From Rhynchopus euleeides (taxonomy: Eukaryota > Euglenozoa > Diplonemea > Diplonemida > Diplonemidae): a DNA stretch of 64,000 nucleotides. The notes under the pieces were generated by a model, which saw only the letters and a program-made list of their open reading frames with translations, had not been told where the DNA came from and ran no database searches. The stretch spans positions 124,001 through 188,000 of the forward strand of contig OY723264.1 in NCBI GenBank assembly GCA_963210315.1, in the 5' to 3' direction. The position numbers were made by a program, and so were the translations under genes. Positions within the stretch are counted from its first letter, which is position 1. Each line of letters starts with the position of its first letter. Below, piece after piece: positions 29,872-41,778 of this stretch.

Positions 29872-30966
29872 TTAGGCCTTATCGGCGCTCGTTGGCCGGG
29901 GCACGAACTGCCTGAGCTTCTCGTTGCTGAGCTTCTTCGGCCCCGCCACCCCAAGGCGTGCCTGGATCAGGAGGTTGACCTCGCTGAGGACTTCCTCCGC
30001 TCGCGCGGCCTCAGCCTCCTGGGGTGTTCCCCACAGGGCAACACCCCCACGGGGGTCTGCCCAAGGCAGTGAGAAGGCGGTGCCGCAGCGCAGGTGAGCG
30101 TACGTTAGGGGCTCCGTGAGGTCCACCACCTCCAGCAGGGTGCGCCCCACAGCCTTCAACCCGTCGATGTTGACGGAGAACCGTGCATCGTGCGTCTTCT
30201 CCACAGGGTGCGACGTGATGCCCCCTGCGCTGCGGACCACCCACAGCAGCAGCGTCCCTGGTGTGTCGGAGTAGCTGACGCAGTGTGCGCCGCACGGCCT
30301 GCCCTGCAGCACCTGCTCGGCGTAGTGCCGATTCTCAAAGAGGCCCAGGGAGAGCACCTCGCTTGCCTGGACGAGGGGGTGCCTGCCCTTCCGCTCCACA
30401 GTGATGCCGAACACGGCGAAGAAATGTGCCGCGTCCGCAGGGGAGACGTACGATGCGAGCCCGGTGTTTGTGGCGAGCGAAAGCAACGCCCGCTCGGGGT
30501 CGAGGTGGAGCAAGTGCGGGAGGAAGCAGCCGACGCTGAGGCCCCAGGCGTGGATGAAATGGTCGCTTGGCGCGTATGGGTCGTCTCCAAAGTGGGTGGT
30601 CCACCAGGTGTAGTAATCATCGCCGAGGCTGCGAAGAGAGTCTAATGGATCAACGCCGTCAAGCACCTGCCTGACGTCATGGATGAGGGGCTTCACCAGC
30701 GGCAGCAGAGTCACGCTGGAGGACATGTTGGAGATGCGGCGAGCGACCAGGGTGATGACGCCCCCAGTGGACTCGGTGTCCTTCAGCAGGGTGTGCGCAT
30801 CCTGCCGGACCTGCACAATCTCGTCGTTGCTGAGCCGTCCGACCTGGCGCCTGGGCTGCTGCGCGTCATTCTTTGCCAGCAGCTGCGCCAGCTCCCTCCT
30901 GTCCCCCCTCTCCACCTCATGCTTCTTCACCAGCTCCTGCAGCAGGGCGCTGCCTTCGCTCTGCAT
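29872..30966 (-). CDS. Protein with a probable SH2-like domain (364 residues)
   Basis: Start placed at MQSEGSALLQ (30966). A pyrimidine tract and TGCAG lie just upstream, so a 5' leader intron is likely, and the longer in-frame start at 31113 is less convincing. The N-terminal half is helical. At about 172-187 YVSPADAAHFFAVFG resembles the EF-hand-like linker that precedes SH2 domains in STAT, Cbl and amoebal proteins. The stretch at about 204-305 then follows SH2 order: NRHYAEQVLQG, HCVSYSDTPGTLLLWVV, a GGITSHPV strand and a C-terminal helix. The phosphotyrosine-binding Arg of the FLVR motif is replaced (CVSYS), so binding may be atypical. The domain call rests on pattern only. Confidence 0.55.
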   Translation of the reverse strand: MQSEGSALLQELVKKHEVERGDRRELAQLLAKNDAQQPRRQVGRLSNDEIVQVRQDAHTLLKDTESTGGVITLVARRISNMSSSVTLLPLVKPLIHDVRQVLDGVDPLDSLRSLGDDYYTWWTTHFGDDPYAPSDHFIHAWGLSVGCFLPHLLHLDPERALLSLATNTGLASYVSPADAAHFFAVFGITVERKGRHPLVQASEVLSLGLFENRHYAEQVLQGRPCGAHCVSYSDTPGTLLLWVVRSAGGITSHPVEKTHDARFSVNIDGLKAVGRTLLEVVDLTEPLTYAHLRCGTAFSLPWADPRGGVALWGTPQEAEAARAEEVLSEVNLLIQARLGVAGPKKLSNEKLRQFVPRPTSADKA

Positions 30967-31221
30967 GTCACATGCCTGCAGGGAGGGGTGGGTGGGCTGA
31001 TGCGTGTGGCGCAATATGCGCAGGCGGCGTTGCAGGAAGGTAGAATGTGAAAATGGGCCAAAGAAAAGTGCCGGTCTTGCCTTCCGACGATGCTCCACAG
31101 TCCTCTGAAACATTCATCTGCTGACACAGGTTCCGATTCTACTCTACTCTATACTGAGCCCTTGTCGAGGCTTCTAGAACTCTCTAGCTCAAAGGACAAG
31201 CAGCTCCGTCGCTTCCGCACC

Positions 31222-34200
31222 CTACGGCTGCGCTTGGAGGAGGTCTTCGCGCACTCGAAACATCTTTTCTGACAACAGCTTCTGTGTCGTGGGCGAAGAG
31301 TTCTCTGGGCGCTGCAGCTGCTGCTGCAGGTCAACGAGAGAGACCACCAGGCTGCGGATGTGGTCGAACGACTGCTGGATCTGGTCGGGATCCCGCTGCA
31401 TCGGCAGCCCCCCATTTGCCCCGCTTGGGCGGAACGAACCGACAGATGATGATGACATCGGCGACAGCCGCCCCGGAACAGTGGTGCTGCCCTTGGGCCT
31501 CGAAGGCGAGCAACTCCTCCCTCTCGGTGAGGTTCCGTCAGAAGCCAGCGCACCTTGGCCTTTGTGCAGGAAATGATGCAGCGGAACTGTTGGTGCATAT
31601 CTGCCAGCATGCCGCCTGTGGTGAGTGTCGTTGTGCGGCGAACTCGCAAACCCGCAAACCCTATACATACCTCGACCGCGATCGGCTGCCAGACCGCAGC
31701 ACAGGGCTGCGGCTGCGCGACCTCAGTGAGCTGTAGTCTGAATGGCGGGGGGTGACGTTCATGCTGTCGCACGCTGGGCCCCTGTGGGCTGCTGGGTGCT
31801 GTGAAGTCATGCGGTGATCTTCGTAGCTTGCCGGCCGCCTTTTCGGGGTGGTCACAGACGTGGGGGGTCGCGGGTTCCCACTGTTCGCCACCCAGGCACT
31901 GAAGGGGTCCACCTTCTCCACCTTCACAGCAGTCACATGCGGGCCTGACAGCATGGGGTTGACAAACTCGTGTTCTGACACTGCAGCAACGGCGGGAACT
32001 GGTGCACGTGAGATATTCACAGCTTCGATCTCGCTCTCCTCGTCAAGGCGGTCCACTTCCTTCTGCAGTCTCTGCAGCTCGTCCTGCAGATGCGACTCGT
32101 GCTGCACCTCGCTGGCACGCTCAATCATGGAGATGGACTCCTCAATCGCCTTGCGTGCGGCCTGCGACTGCGCAGCCGACGAGGCGACAGCTTCCTGCAG
32201 CGGAGAAACAGTGACAGGGTCCACGACACGTCGCCTGGGCATACCTTCAGTGCGTCTTCCAACCCGTCGTTGACCGCCTCTGGCTGACCCCTTTGGGCAG
32301 GTGCTCGTGCCGACTTCTTCTTCCGGGGCTGCTCCTTCCGAGCGGCAGGCTCTCCACGCCACTCTGCAACGTACGCCTGCTCGTGGGCCTCACGCGCCTG
32401 CGATGCCTCCGTCTCGCTCGGGGGGGAAGGCCCGGACCGGGAAGGCACGGGCGGCGTGACGAGTGGGAAGCCACTTCGCGACCCGCTGCGTAGCGGCGAG
32501 AGAGACCTGCTGTGTGAGCGTCCGAGGATGGGGACAGTCGCTGGCGCCTGTTGGGCCTGATGGTGCTGCGGCTGTGACGGCTGTGACGGCTGTCTGTCCC
32601 CTCCCGGCAGCGAGTGCGGGGTGAACTGCCGCAGCTTCTCGAGCAGCATGGCCTTCTCCTCCTCATACGACAGGGAGGGGTCGGTGTGCCCTGTGCTGCT
32701 GGGGGGCCGTGCCATGACGGGGAGGTCCAGCACAGGGTCAGTGAGGGTCACCGTGCCGGGTGTTGCAGAGTGCTGTGTTGGGCTGTTGCTGTGCAGGGGG
32801 CGGGCCGACACGACAGATCCCGACCTCGTTGTGATGCGCTGCTTCTGCGGGTGGAACACATCGTCGCTCACGGGGCTCTGTGTCCTGCTCGGCGCAACAC
32901 TCTCCTGCGTTGCAGAGGGCACTGCTGGCTTCTGCACTTTGGCAGGGACGGGTTCCGGTGAAGGCTGGTGCACAGATCGCACCTGCACCGTGACAGAGGC
33001 TGCAGACGTCTGCTGCGACGGGAAGTGCTTCTCCGACACCCGACTGGCGCCAGACAGAGCTCGCTCCCTCGTGGGTGCCTCTCTGGCAGGTGGTGCGTTG
33101 CCGGAATGGTTGCGGGGCAGCCTGCCGTCGTCGACAAGGACCACCTTGTGCCGTGTGGTGCGGTAGTGCTCCTCTTCCTCGAGGAGTTCCAAAAAGCGGT
33201 TGATGTCTGGCTGTTGCCGGGGCTGGAGGCGGCCTTGATAGGGCACGAAGTGCTTCTCGTATGCCTCGCGGATTTCTCTGTGGGCGGCGTGGTGTGCTGG
33301 ATGCAACGTGTTGTCAGCAACATACCTTCTCTGGAGCGCGCTTGCCACAGGTGCAGTGATTTGGAACAGCACACCCCGTGCTGCCCGCTCCTCACGCAGG
33401 ATGTCGACACGCCCGAGCTTCTCGATGTCCTGCACCTTGTTGACGGCACGCCCAGCGAAGAACTGGTCCATGATCTTTGCTCGCCCAACGCGTTCTTTGC
33501 GCTCGATTCTGAGGATGCTCTCAGCCAACATCGTGTAGGCAGTCCTGTGGAGCGAGAGAGAGAGAGAGAGAGGTAGCATTGTTCAAGAGACGGTCCAGGT
33601 GCGGCCATGCCATGTCACAAACACGTAATCGCATACCTCAACTTGAGAGCCTGCAAGATGGTGCAGCGCTTGCTGTACTCCTGCAGAATGCAGTGGGCAC
33701 GGTTCAGTCCTTCTTTGTGGTGCAGGAAGAGAAGCTCTGAGATGTAGGACTGCTTGTTCTCCAACTGGCGACGCAAGAGCCACTCATTCTGCTGCAGGTG
33801 CGTTGCATCAGAGAGGAATGCGACTGAAGGTTGCCCTTCGCTGTCCTTGCCCGCTGCACCTGCAAGGGGCTCCGTCAGCCCGCCCCCGGAACGGTGGTAC
33901 GCGCTGGGCAGGGGCTTGTTGAGGGCCACTTGGCGCCGCTCGGCCTCCTCAGGGCTCAAGGGTGTTGCGACAGGCTTGAGGGGGGGCGACACTGGCGCAC
34001 CTGCACCGGCTGCAATGAGATCCACATAGAAGTGCTTCAGCTGCCGCAGGATCAGGGGGATGTTGACCTCAGGCACGTCAGCCCGGACGCTGTACGTGTC
34101 GAGCTGCAGCAGCCACGACGTTGGACTCTCGACAGTTCCCAGAGTGGCCATCACCCCAGTGATTTCTTTGACGCAGCGCGACACCCACGTTGTGCCATTG

Positions 34201-36665
34201 CGGGACAGCTGGTACATTGCACGCACCAGCCCGTTGCCAGACTCGTTCAATGCTGAGTGAGTCACAGGATCTGAGTTCATTCCCCACACAGCAGACATGT
34301 CGTACACGCAAGGCGACGTGGAATGGTCGATAGTGAGGTTGCGCCCCTCCGCATGCACAAGCGGGGCGTAGCCACCCCCGAAACGCGTCACAATCTCGTC
34401 GGCAATAAACGTGCCCGACACATGCCGTGTGACGGACGTGATCGAATCAACGGCTGACGCCACGATGCTCGGAGCAGCAGTGGAGATCAACATGTCAACC
34501 AGCGCCTGGCGCACGTCGATGCTGTCGCTCTGGGGGTAGTGGTGGTGCAGGAACAGCAGGTGGAACACCTCGTGCACACTGTTGCGCATCAGCCGGAACA
34601 GGTCTGGGTAGCTAGGCGGTGGTTCCAGGCCCTCCTCTGCCTCGTAGCGTGCACGGAGGCTTTCGACAAACTCATCGCCACGGTCCATGTACTGCTCGCT
34701 GCTCAGCATGGCATCCAGATACTGCACGTGGTTCGGGTTGTGCTTCATGTAGATGCACCATGCCTCCTTCCGCTGCTGCAGGAATTGCGTCTCATACGCC
34801 TCGCCAAGCTGCTTCTCCAGTTCGTCTGGGCGCACCTTCCACTTGCGTGCGAGTGGTTCAGCCTCGTCAATGCGCCCAGGATCGAAACGGTAGAAGAACG
34901 CTGTGAGCTGTTCCAACAAGGGAGGGCGCACTGTGGCTTCAAATCCGTACTTCGCCTCGAGTGCACCAAACAGCTCATCCTCTCGGCCAGAATACTGCAT
35001 CAGGAAGTCGTCGACTCTGCCCGTCAGCTCAGGGCGGCACGCTTTGTATAAATCGTACAGACGTTCACGAGTGGAGAACCACTGCGGCCGGTTGTACTTC
35101 CCCTCCAGCGAGGAGAGCAGGCCCGCCATGCCGTCTGTGCCAAGACCCGAGTCCACAAGAGTCTCTGCCTGTGGGGCGCGCTCAGGGTCGTGCCGCTCGT
35201 AGAAGCCCTGGACAGCCTCGACAAGGTACTCCTTGTCGTCAAGCTTTGTGCACCTGTACCCACGTCGCACGCCGGTCTGGACCTCGAACGGGAGCAGAGA
35301 GATCACGTGAGTCGAGAAGCCGTTGACAGTCCCGACAGCAGCCCTGCTCTCGTCAGCACATGCAGAGAAGATGCAGTGCACCATCCTGTCGTATAGATGC
35401 CCCGCAAGGCTGGCCAGCGCACTCTCTGTGATCTCAAAGTCGAGCAGCATCCCGTCTTCGGTGCCTTGGTGCTTCACAAGCTGCACAATGTACTCCGTCG
35501 GCACCTGCAGGCACTTCGAGGCCCACTGCACGTGCTCGTCGGGGCTGAGCACACCGAAAGGCAGCTCGACACCTGCAGCCGAAGCGAGGAGCACCCACCT
35601 TGCCAGCAGGAGGTGCAGGATCGCCCCCAGGACAGACCACATCTGCACGCCGAGCGGCCCGCCGACCTTCAGGATCCCAAGGGAGGCCCGTGCGTCCGCA
35701 AAGCTAGGCGCCTGCTCGTCAAAGTGGCAGGGCGGCATGAGGCTGGCCAGTGTCTGCTGCGGGGGGAGGCCCAGCTCCGCCACAAGGGGGCTCTCCGCCA
35801 GCTGCAGGAAGCAGAGGTAGGGGCTCCTGGTGGCACTGCTGGGCTCTTCCTGGGGGTAGGGCAGCACGAAGCTGGCAAGCGAATGGTCGACGGCAATCGG
35901 CGTCACCTTCATGTCACGCACATGCCCGTCCAGCTCGTGACGCAGCTCCATCGAATACACCATGCCTGACACGCACGCCCGCCCGGGCTGGCTGTAGCAC
36001 GTCAGACTTTCAACCAGCGTCATGAGTGCAAGGAACACAGGCGTGCGTGGCTGTCGCACAGCGGCATCCTCCTTCAGTGGGATCTGCATGTAGCGGCGCG
36101 GGATGTCGAACGCCGCCCGCCCCGACTTCCCCTGCGACACACCCGGCCCTGCGGGCATCAGGATGATGCACCTGTCTGCGTCGTACCCCACCACGACATC
36201 CGCCAGGTCCAGCGTCGGCTGCTGTGGGCCGCCCTGGTTGCCGCTGATCGACAGAACGAGCGGGGGGTCGGCTGTGACGGGAACCTCCCACAGGTCGCTG
36301 TGCATGCGGTGCAGCAGGGTCATGAGGATGGCAGGCTCCCACGCCTGCGGCGGCATCGAGGGCAGGTGCGACAGCGTCGGCAGGGCGACGAAAGACTCCG
36401 GGGTCACGCTGCTGAAGGCTGTGGGTACCGGCACCACCGATGAGGAGGGCACGGCGAGGACGTCGACACCCCGCTGCGCGTCACGCACCATCACCGTGCC
36501 ACGGTCGCCGTAGCCGAGCACCACCCCGACGCACCACCCGTTGGTGGGGTCCTCGAAGAACACCGGTGTGTTGGTCTGCACATCGCGGTCTGCGACAGAT
36601 GGCGGCGACACGATGAACGCCTCCGAGGTGCCTGCCGGAGAGACAGGGGACATGGTGTCGGACAT
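31222..36665 (-). CDS. Divergent myosin-like protein, motor probably inactive (1,748 residues, 4 exons)
   Basis: Exons 36665-33637, 33544-32245, 32194-31671 and 31615-31222; introns of 92, 50 and 55 bp. The sum is 5,247 nt, divisible by three. Myosin landmarks appear in order: an SH3-like start (about 32-74, GWCVGVVLGYGDRGTV), a degenerate P-loop SISGNQGG with no GKT (about 139), YLCFLQLAESPLVAELGL (about 284), WSVLGAILHLLLARW (about 343), LASLAGHLYDRMVHCIF (about 417), LTIDHSTSPCVYD (about 777), NESGNGLVRAM and finally WVSRCVKEITGVMATL plus LILRQLKHF (about 827-879). Between the switch-II position and the HSTSPCVYD segment sit four or five repeats with FYxxxDP and KYG signatures (about 486-675). 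An IQ-like helix and a long Ser/Pro-rich, partly coiled tail follow. Nucleotide hydrolysis looks impossible. It could be a structural or regulatory pseudo-myosin. Confidence 0.65.
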
Positions 36666-37093
36666 CTTCCCGTCAGGGCATGTGGGTGAGTGCAGCCCGT
36701 CCCTCTGTGGTGCTGGTGATAGGCGAGTGGGGCGTGGTGGCTGGCCACAGCAGAATAGAACAGCAACAGCAACAGCAACAGCAAGGCAGAGAGACATGTG
36801 GTGGTGCGGGGGGGTGGGGAGGCGGAGGGTGTGGTGGTCGCATTGAACCAGTTGCCTTCTGCATAACTTGTGTCGGTATATGTTCCGTCCTGCCAGACTG
36901 CAAGAGCGGCCTTGCGGGATTAGGCTGCTTCGACAACCGCATCTCCCGCAAGGGTGTTATGGGGGGATGCCCTGTCAGGGTCTGCATCGCACTCAGGCGA
37001 GGGTCTCGACATGCTCTCGTCGCATCAACGTGGGTGTGCCTGAGGTCAGGCGGATCGGAAAAGGACTAATATACAGCCAGGCCTGCTCTCAGA
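36666..37093. other. Short intergenic region with (CAG/TTG)n tract
   Basis: Contains a cagcaacagcaacagcaac microsatellite just upstream of the myosin-like gene start, probably its 5' leader, and the downstream flank of aldolase gene 1. No gene seen. Confidence 0.5.
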
Positions 37094-38287
37094 TCAGTAC
37101 GCGTTCCCCTTAATGTACAGCGACTCCTCGACACCCTTCTCGTCAGCGTTGGCACAGTAGCGGCCCTGTGAGTGGTGAGGTGTGGCAGGTGCACAGCACA
37201 GCAGGAACACTTCATACCTGGGTGGCAAGCGAGTTCATCTTGGCACGGTGCAGGAAGGTGGCACGCGCAGCCGGCTTGTTCTCGTCCTTGCCGTGCCACA
37301 CCTTCAGAGCAGAGCTCTGCAGGGCACGTGCGTACGAGAAGCGCAGGGCCCACGGCTTCGGCAGGTCCGTGTTCGCGTTCATCGCGTTCAGGTAGGCAGA
37401 TGCGTTGCCCTCCGACAGCCCGCCGGACAGGAAGAACACGCCGGGCACAGCGGCGGGCAGCGTGCGTGCAAGGGTGGTCACCGTGGCACGTGCAACCTCA
37501 ACAGGCGTCCCCACAGTCTTGTTGTCCGCACCGTACACAACCATGTTCGGCTTCAGCAGCATCCCCTCAAACACCACACCGTGCTGGTGCAGTGCGTGTG
37601 CCACCTCAGCCCACACGCGCTCAGACACCTCCTGGCACGTCGCCAGGTCGTGCTCACCGTCGATCATCACCTCAGGCTCCACAATGGGCACCAGCCCGTT
37701 CATCTGCGACAGCTGTGCGTACTTGGCAAGCGTCTGCGCGTTGTGGTGGATCAGGTACTCGGACACCGTCCCATCCTGAATCCTGTACGTATTGCGCCAC
37801 TTGCAGAAGCGTGCGCCCTGTGCGTAGTACTCGGATGCGCGCTTCCCGTAGTTGTCCAGGCCCTGCGTCACCTGCTCGTTGGGCGCACCAGCGTCCGCGG
37901 GCACCATGCCCTTGTCCGTCTTGATCCCGGGCACCACGCCCAGCGCCTTGCAAGCCTGTACGGAAAGAAACAAAATGTGATGGCGCATGCAGTGTGTCGG
38001 CATACCTCGGGGAAGAGCACACCGTCGTCACCCTTCTGCGTCAGGGTCTCCTCGTGGAAGATCACACCGCTGATGTACTCCTCCAGACCCTTGGCACCGA
38101 TCATCAGGTCACGGTACCTGCGACGGTTCTCCTCGTTGTTCTCCAGCCCGATGGGCTTGAAGCGCTTGTCGCAGCTGCCGGGGGACTCATCGGCTGCCAG
38201 GATCCCCTTCCCGGTGGCCGTCAGCTGGCGCACGGTGGCAATGAGTTCCTCACGGAACGGCGTGTCAATGCGGCGAACGAACGGCAT
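37094..38287 (-). CDS. FBA: Fructose-bisphosphate aldolase class I, gene 1 (363 residues)
   Basis: Exons 38287-38006, 37955-37218 and 37165-37094; introns 50 and 52 bp. The 1,092-nt sum gives 363 residues, the standard length for class I aldolases. The active site is complete: Asp in ILAADES, Lys in FCKWRN, Glu in PIVEPE, Schiff-base Lys in [10 protein letters not shown], Ser in FFLSGG, Arg in SYARALQ, and the C-terminal Tyr (KGNAY end). It cleaves fructose 1,6-bisphosphate to triose phosphates in glycolysis and runs in reverse in gluconeogenesis. The N-terminus ([15 protein letters not shown]) lacks the 11-residue extension of copies 2 and 3. It also lacks their first intron, which would fall after ADES. 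No transit peptide is evident, so the cytosol is likely. Confidence 0.95.
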
Positions 38288-38779
38288 TTTGAAATCACCT
38301 GTCAAAGTGTGGCTTGGTGGCTCAGGCACGGTGCGTCACAGCGGAAAAGAAGACCAGAATAAGAAGATGCGGGTCACTCCTTCATGGGTATCCAGCAGCG
38401 TCGCTGCCTGTCGGGCGTTTCTGAAGATAGCGACACGGCGTCCCCGCAGGAGCACCAGCACGAGGCTATAGTATACAGTTATTGGCACGACACAGCGATC
38501 GACCCGTCAGAAGGGCCGGCTTCGGTATTATCAGCCAACCATTCGTAATTATCAGGAATCATCATAGAAGAGTCAGACGGCATCAGCTCCGACGGACACA
38601 AAGTGAACCGACGGAGATGATGTGCCGTAGACGTGTCCGTGCCACACAGGCAGGGTTGTTAGGCGAGCAGTTTAAGCAGAGGCCACAATACATCAACAAT
38701 AACAAGGCCTGAGCAGTGCCTCATAAAAGAAGACACAATGTAGCAAAGCGCATCAGGCCAGGTGCACAAGCAGACGCGA
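38288..38779. other. Intergenic region between aldolase genes 1 and 2
   Basis: Nothing recognised. The sequence differs from both the 40.2 kb and 47.8 kb upstream regions. Confidence 0.5.
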
Positions 38780-40145
38780 TCAGTACGCGTTCCCCTTAAT
38801 GTACAGCGACTCCTCGGTGCCCTTGGTGTCAGCGTTGGCAGAGTAACGGCCCTGTGAGTGGTGAGGTGTGGCAGGTACACAGCACAGCAGGAACACTCCA
38901 TACCAGGGCGGCAAGCGAGTTCATCTTGGCACGGTGCAGGAAGGCACGGCGGGCCACCTCCTTGTTCGAGTCCTTGCCCTGCCACGCCTTCAGAGCAGAG
39001 CTCTGCAGGGCACGTGCGTACGAGAAGCGCAGGGCCCACGGCTTCGGCAGGTCCGTGTTCGCGTTCATCGCGTTCAGGTAGGCAGATGCGTTGCCCTCCG
39101 ACAGCCCGCCGGACAGGAAGAACACGCCGGGCACAGCGGCGGGCAGCGTGCGTGCAAGGGTGGTCACCGTGGCACGTGCAACCTCAACAGGCGTCCCCAC
39201 AGTCTTGTTGTCCGCACCGTACACAACCATGTTCGGCTTCAGCAGCATCCCCTCGAACACCACACCGTGCTGGTGCAGTGCGTGCGTCACCTCGGACCAC
39301 ACGCGCTCAGACACCTTCTGGCACGTCGCCAGGTCGTGCTCACCGTCGATCATCACCTCAGGCTCCACAATGGGCACCAGCCCGTTCATCTGCGACAGCT
39401 GTGCGTACTTGGCAAGCGTCTGCGCGTTGTGGTGGATCAGGTAGTCAGACACCGTCCCGTTCTGGATCTTGTACGTATTGCGCCACTTGCAGAAGCGTGC
39501 GCCCTGTGCGTAGTACCCAGCCGCGCGCTTCCCGTAGTTGTCCAGGCCCTGCGTCACCTGCTCGTTGGGTGCACCAGCGTCCGCGGGCACCATGCCCTTG
39601 TCCGTCTTGATCCCGGGCACCACGCCCAGCGCCTTGCAGACCTGTGCGTGTGGGAGTGTACAGTGAAGGGACATGGCGTCGGTCGTAGATGACATCAAGA
39701 GCAGGCGTTCGGTACGTTCCACACAAATACAAGAAGCACGTGCACGTGTGCACGACTACTACTGCACTGCATACCTCAGGGAACAGGCGCCCGTCGTCGT
39801 GGCGCTGCGTCAGGGTCTCCTCGTGGAAGATCACACCGCTGATGTACTCCTCCAGACCCTTGGCACCGATCATCAGGGCGCGGTACCTGCGGCGGTTCTC
39901 CTCGTTGTTCTCCAGCCCGATGGGCTTGAAGCGCTTGTCGCAGCTGCCCTGTGTGTGCAGAGGTGTCGGTGCATCCCTGCCTGTCACGGGCCCACACATA
40001 CCTGCGACTCATCGGCAGCCAGGATCCCCTTGCCGGGGGCGGTCAGCTGACGGGCAGTGGCAATCAGCTCATCGCGGAACGGCGTCTGGATCGTCTTCCC
40101 GTGTGTCGACAGGTGCCCCTCCAGAACCTGGATACGCCCAGCCAT
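38780..40145 (-). CDS. FBA: Fructose-bisphosphate aldolase class I, gene 2 (375 residues)
   Basis: Exons 40145-40002, 39948-39775, 39641-38904 and 38851-38780; introns 53, 133 and 52 bp. The sum is 1,128 nt, giving 375 residues. All catalytic residues listed for gene 1 are kept. The N-terminus is [17 protein letters not shown], 12 residues longer than gene 1, and an extra phase-0 intron follows ADESQ. The end is [20 protein letters not shown], where gene 1 has a different variant. It is nearly identical to gene 3 (offset exactly 7,660 bp at every exon edge). Confidence 0.95.
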
Positions 40146-41221
40146 TGTGTGTGTGCGGCGAGTGTCTGGTCCTGCAGGTTGATAATTTGTGGCACTTGAA
40201 ACCGAATGCAGGGCAGCCTCATAGCATATCCGTTGCCGAGCAAGATGCCGGCGACAGGGGGGGTCTCCGGATCGGGGGTTCAGCCCGGGACACGTCCGGT
40301 GTTTAAATGGTCGTCAGGCTTCGCTCAATGCACACTATTAAGCCTCCGCACTAGTGTCCCTCACTGGCACAGAGTGAAGGCTGCGCCGTACCGCGTTTAA
40401 TCATGGCTTGCTTTGGCGTGCTCTTCGGCTCCAGGTCCTTCAGGATGGGCATCAAGGTTACGGACCAGGGCTGTTCAACAAGAGCGGAACGCCCAAAGAA
40501 CACAGAAGGCCAAAAGAGGTACTAAAGGAGAAGAGCAGCAGGCGACCACTGCTGACAGGCGGATCACGCAGCTTGACAACGAACTGTGGTGCCCTCCGAA
40601 GCAAGCCGGGGCTTCGTCGGCAAATGCTGGTGTCGGGGGTATCAAAGGGAGCAGTGTTGGTGTGCGAACATCGCGACCAGGGAAATGACGGTCTCACAAT
40701 TCGCACGTGTAAGCTTCACAGGAGGCCAAAGAGTGGCCACAGGCACTGTCACATCGTCGCTGGTGCGTCGGGAGGTCTGCTGCTGTGGAGCGAAATTATC
40801 TGCACACATGTCGCACATCTGGTGCAGCCTGAGCCGAGGCGGGATTTCCGGGCCCCTGAGCGCCCTGACTTCCTCCTGAATTTCCTCTGAGTTTCCCCAG
40901 ACTCAGCAAGTCAGGGGAAGTCGTGATCTTCCCTGACTTAGAGTTGGGGGTAACTCAGGAGAAACTCAGGGGTAAAACGCCGGCGTCAAGCCGAACCAGG
41001 TGGACGACATGTAAGTCAGCCAGAATCAACAGGAGAATCGGTAGTGCAGTGGGCAGCCTGTGGTAACCAGAAAAGGGCCAAGACATCCAGCACGCAAAGC
41101 TCTGCCAGGCTGGCGGGGTGCTTGCTGCGGTGAACTTCAAAAACGATTCCCCGGTGTGGCGGAGCTGTGTATAGAGCACGTTGTAGGGAGCTGGTGGCAG
41201 TGCCCCGGTTACGCACAAATC
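40146..41221. other. Upstream flank of aldolase 2 and left flank of the second recombinase element
   Basis: No gene supported. The first 40 bp or so (to cctgcaggttga) match the upstream flank of aldolase 3. Near 40860-40975 lies an inverted-repeat cluster of ctgagtttcccc / cctgagtta phrases. At 41160-41205 gtgtatagagcacgtt plus gagctggtggcagtg echoes the A repeat of the 17-23 kb element. Confidence 0.5.
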
Positions 41222-41778
41222 AAATACGCGTACTAGACGTCCTTCTGTCGATATCTTACTTGGCGCTATGGAAACACAAAAATGGAACGAAGAAAAATGT
41301 TTTGTTGACCGCTTCCACCACTCCTCTGCACAAATCTCACGACCGGCTATTGTGTGTTTGTGTTGTCTGAAGTACAGAAGGTGTGGTGGAGCACGAAGAA
41401 AGGGAAACATGACAGAGGTGATGACGCCAGTCCTTTCTAGTATCGTATTTCCTCCTATACACAATGCTGCGCTGTGTTTTGGATGGTATAAATACGCGTA
41501 CTAGACGTCCTTCTGTCGATATCTTACTTGGCGCTATGGAAACACAAAAATGGAACGAAGAAAAATGTTTTGTTGACCGCTTCCACCCAGGACCCTCAGG
41601 GACGCGAAGCGCTTAATTTTAGGAAGAGAGGGTACGGCTGTTGTAGTCACTGTCCTTCGCGTGAGGAGTCGGCTCGCTGTGCGGCCATGGGCGCCCCCGC
41701 GATGGGGGCGCCGGATCCTTCACATCTCAGGCTTTCGTACCTGTCGAGGGTATTGCTGCGGTCGAAGACGGTGTCCTG

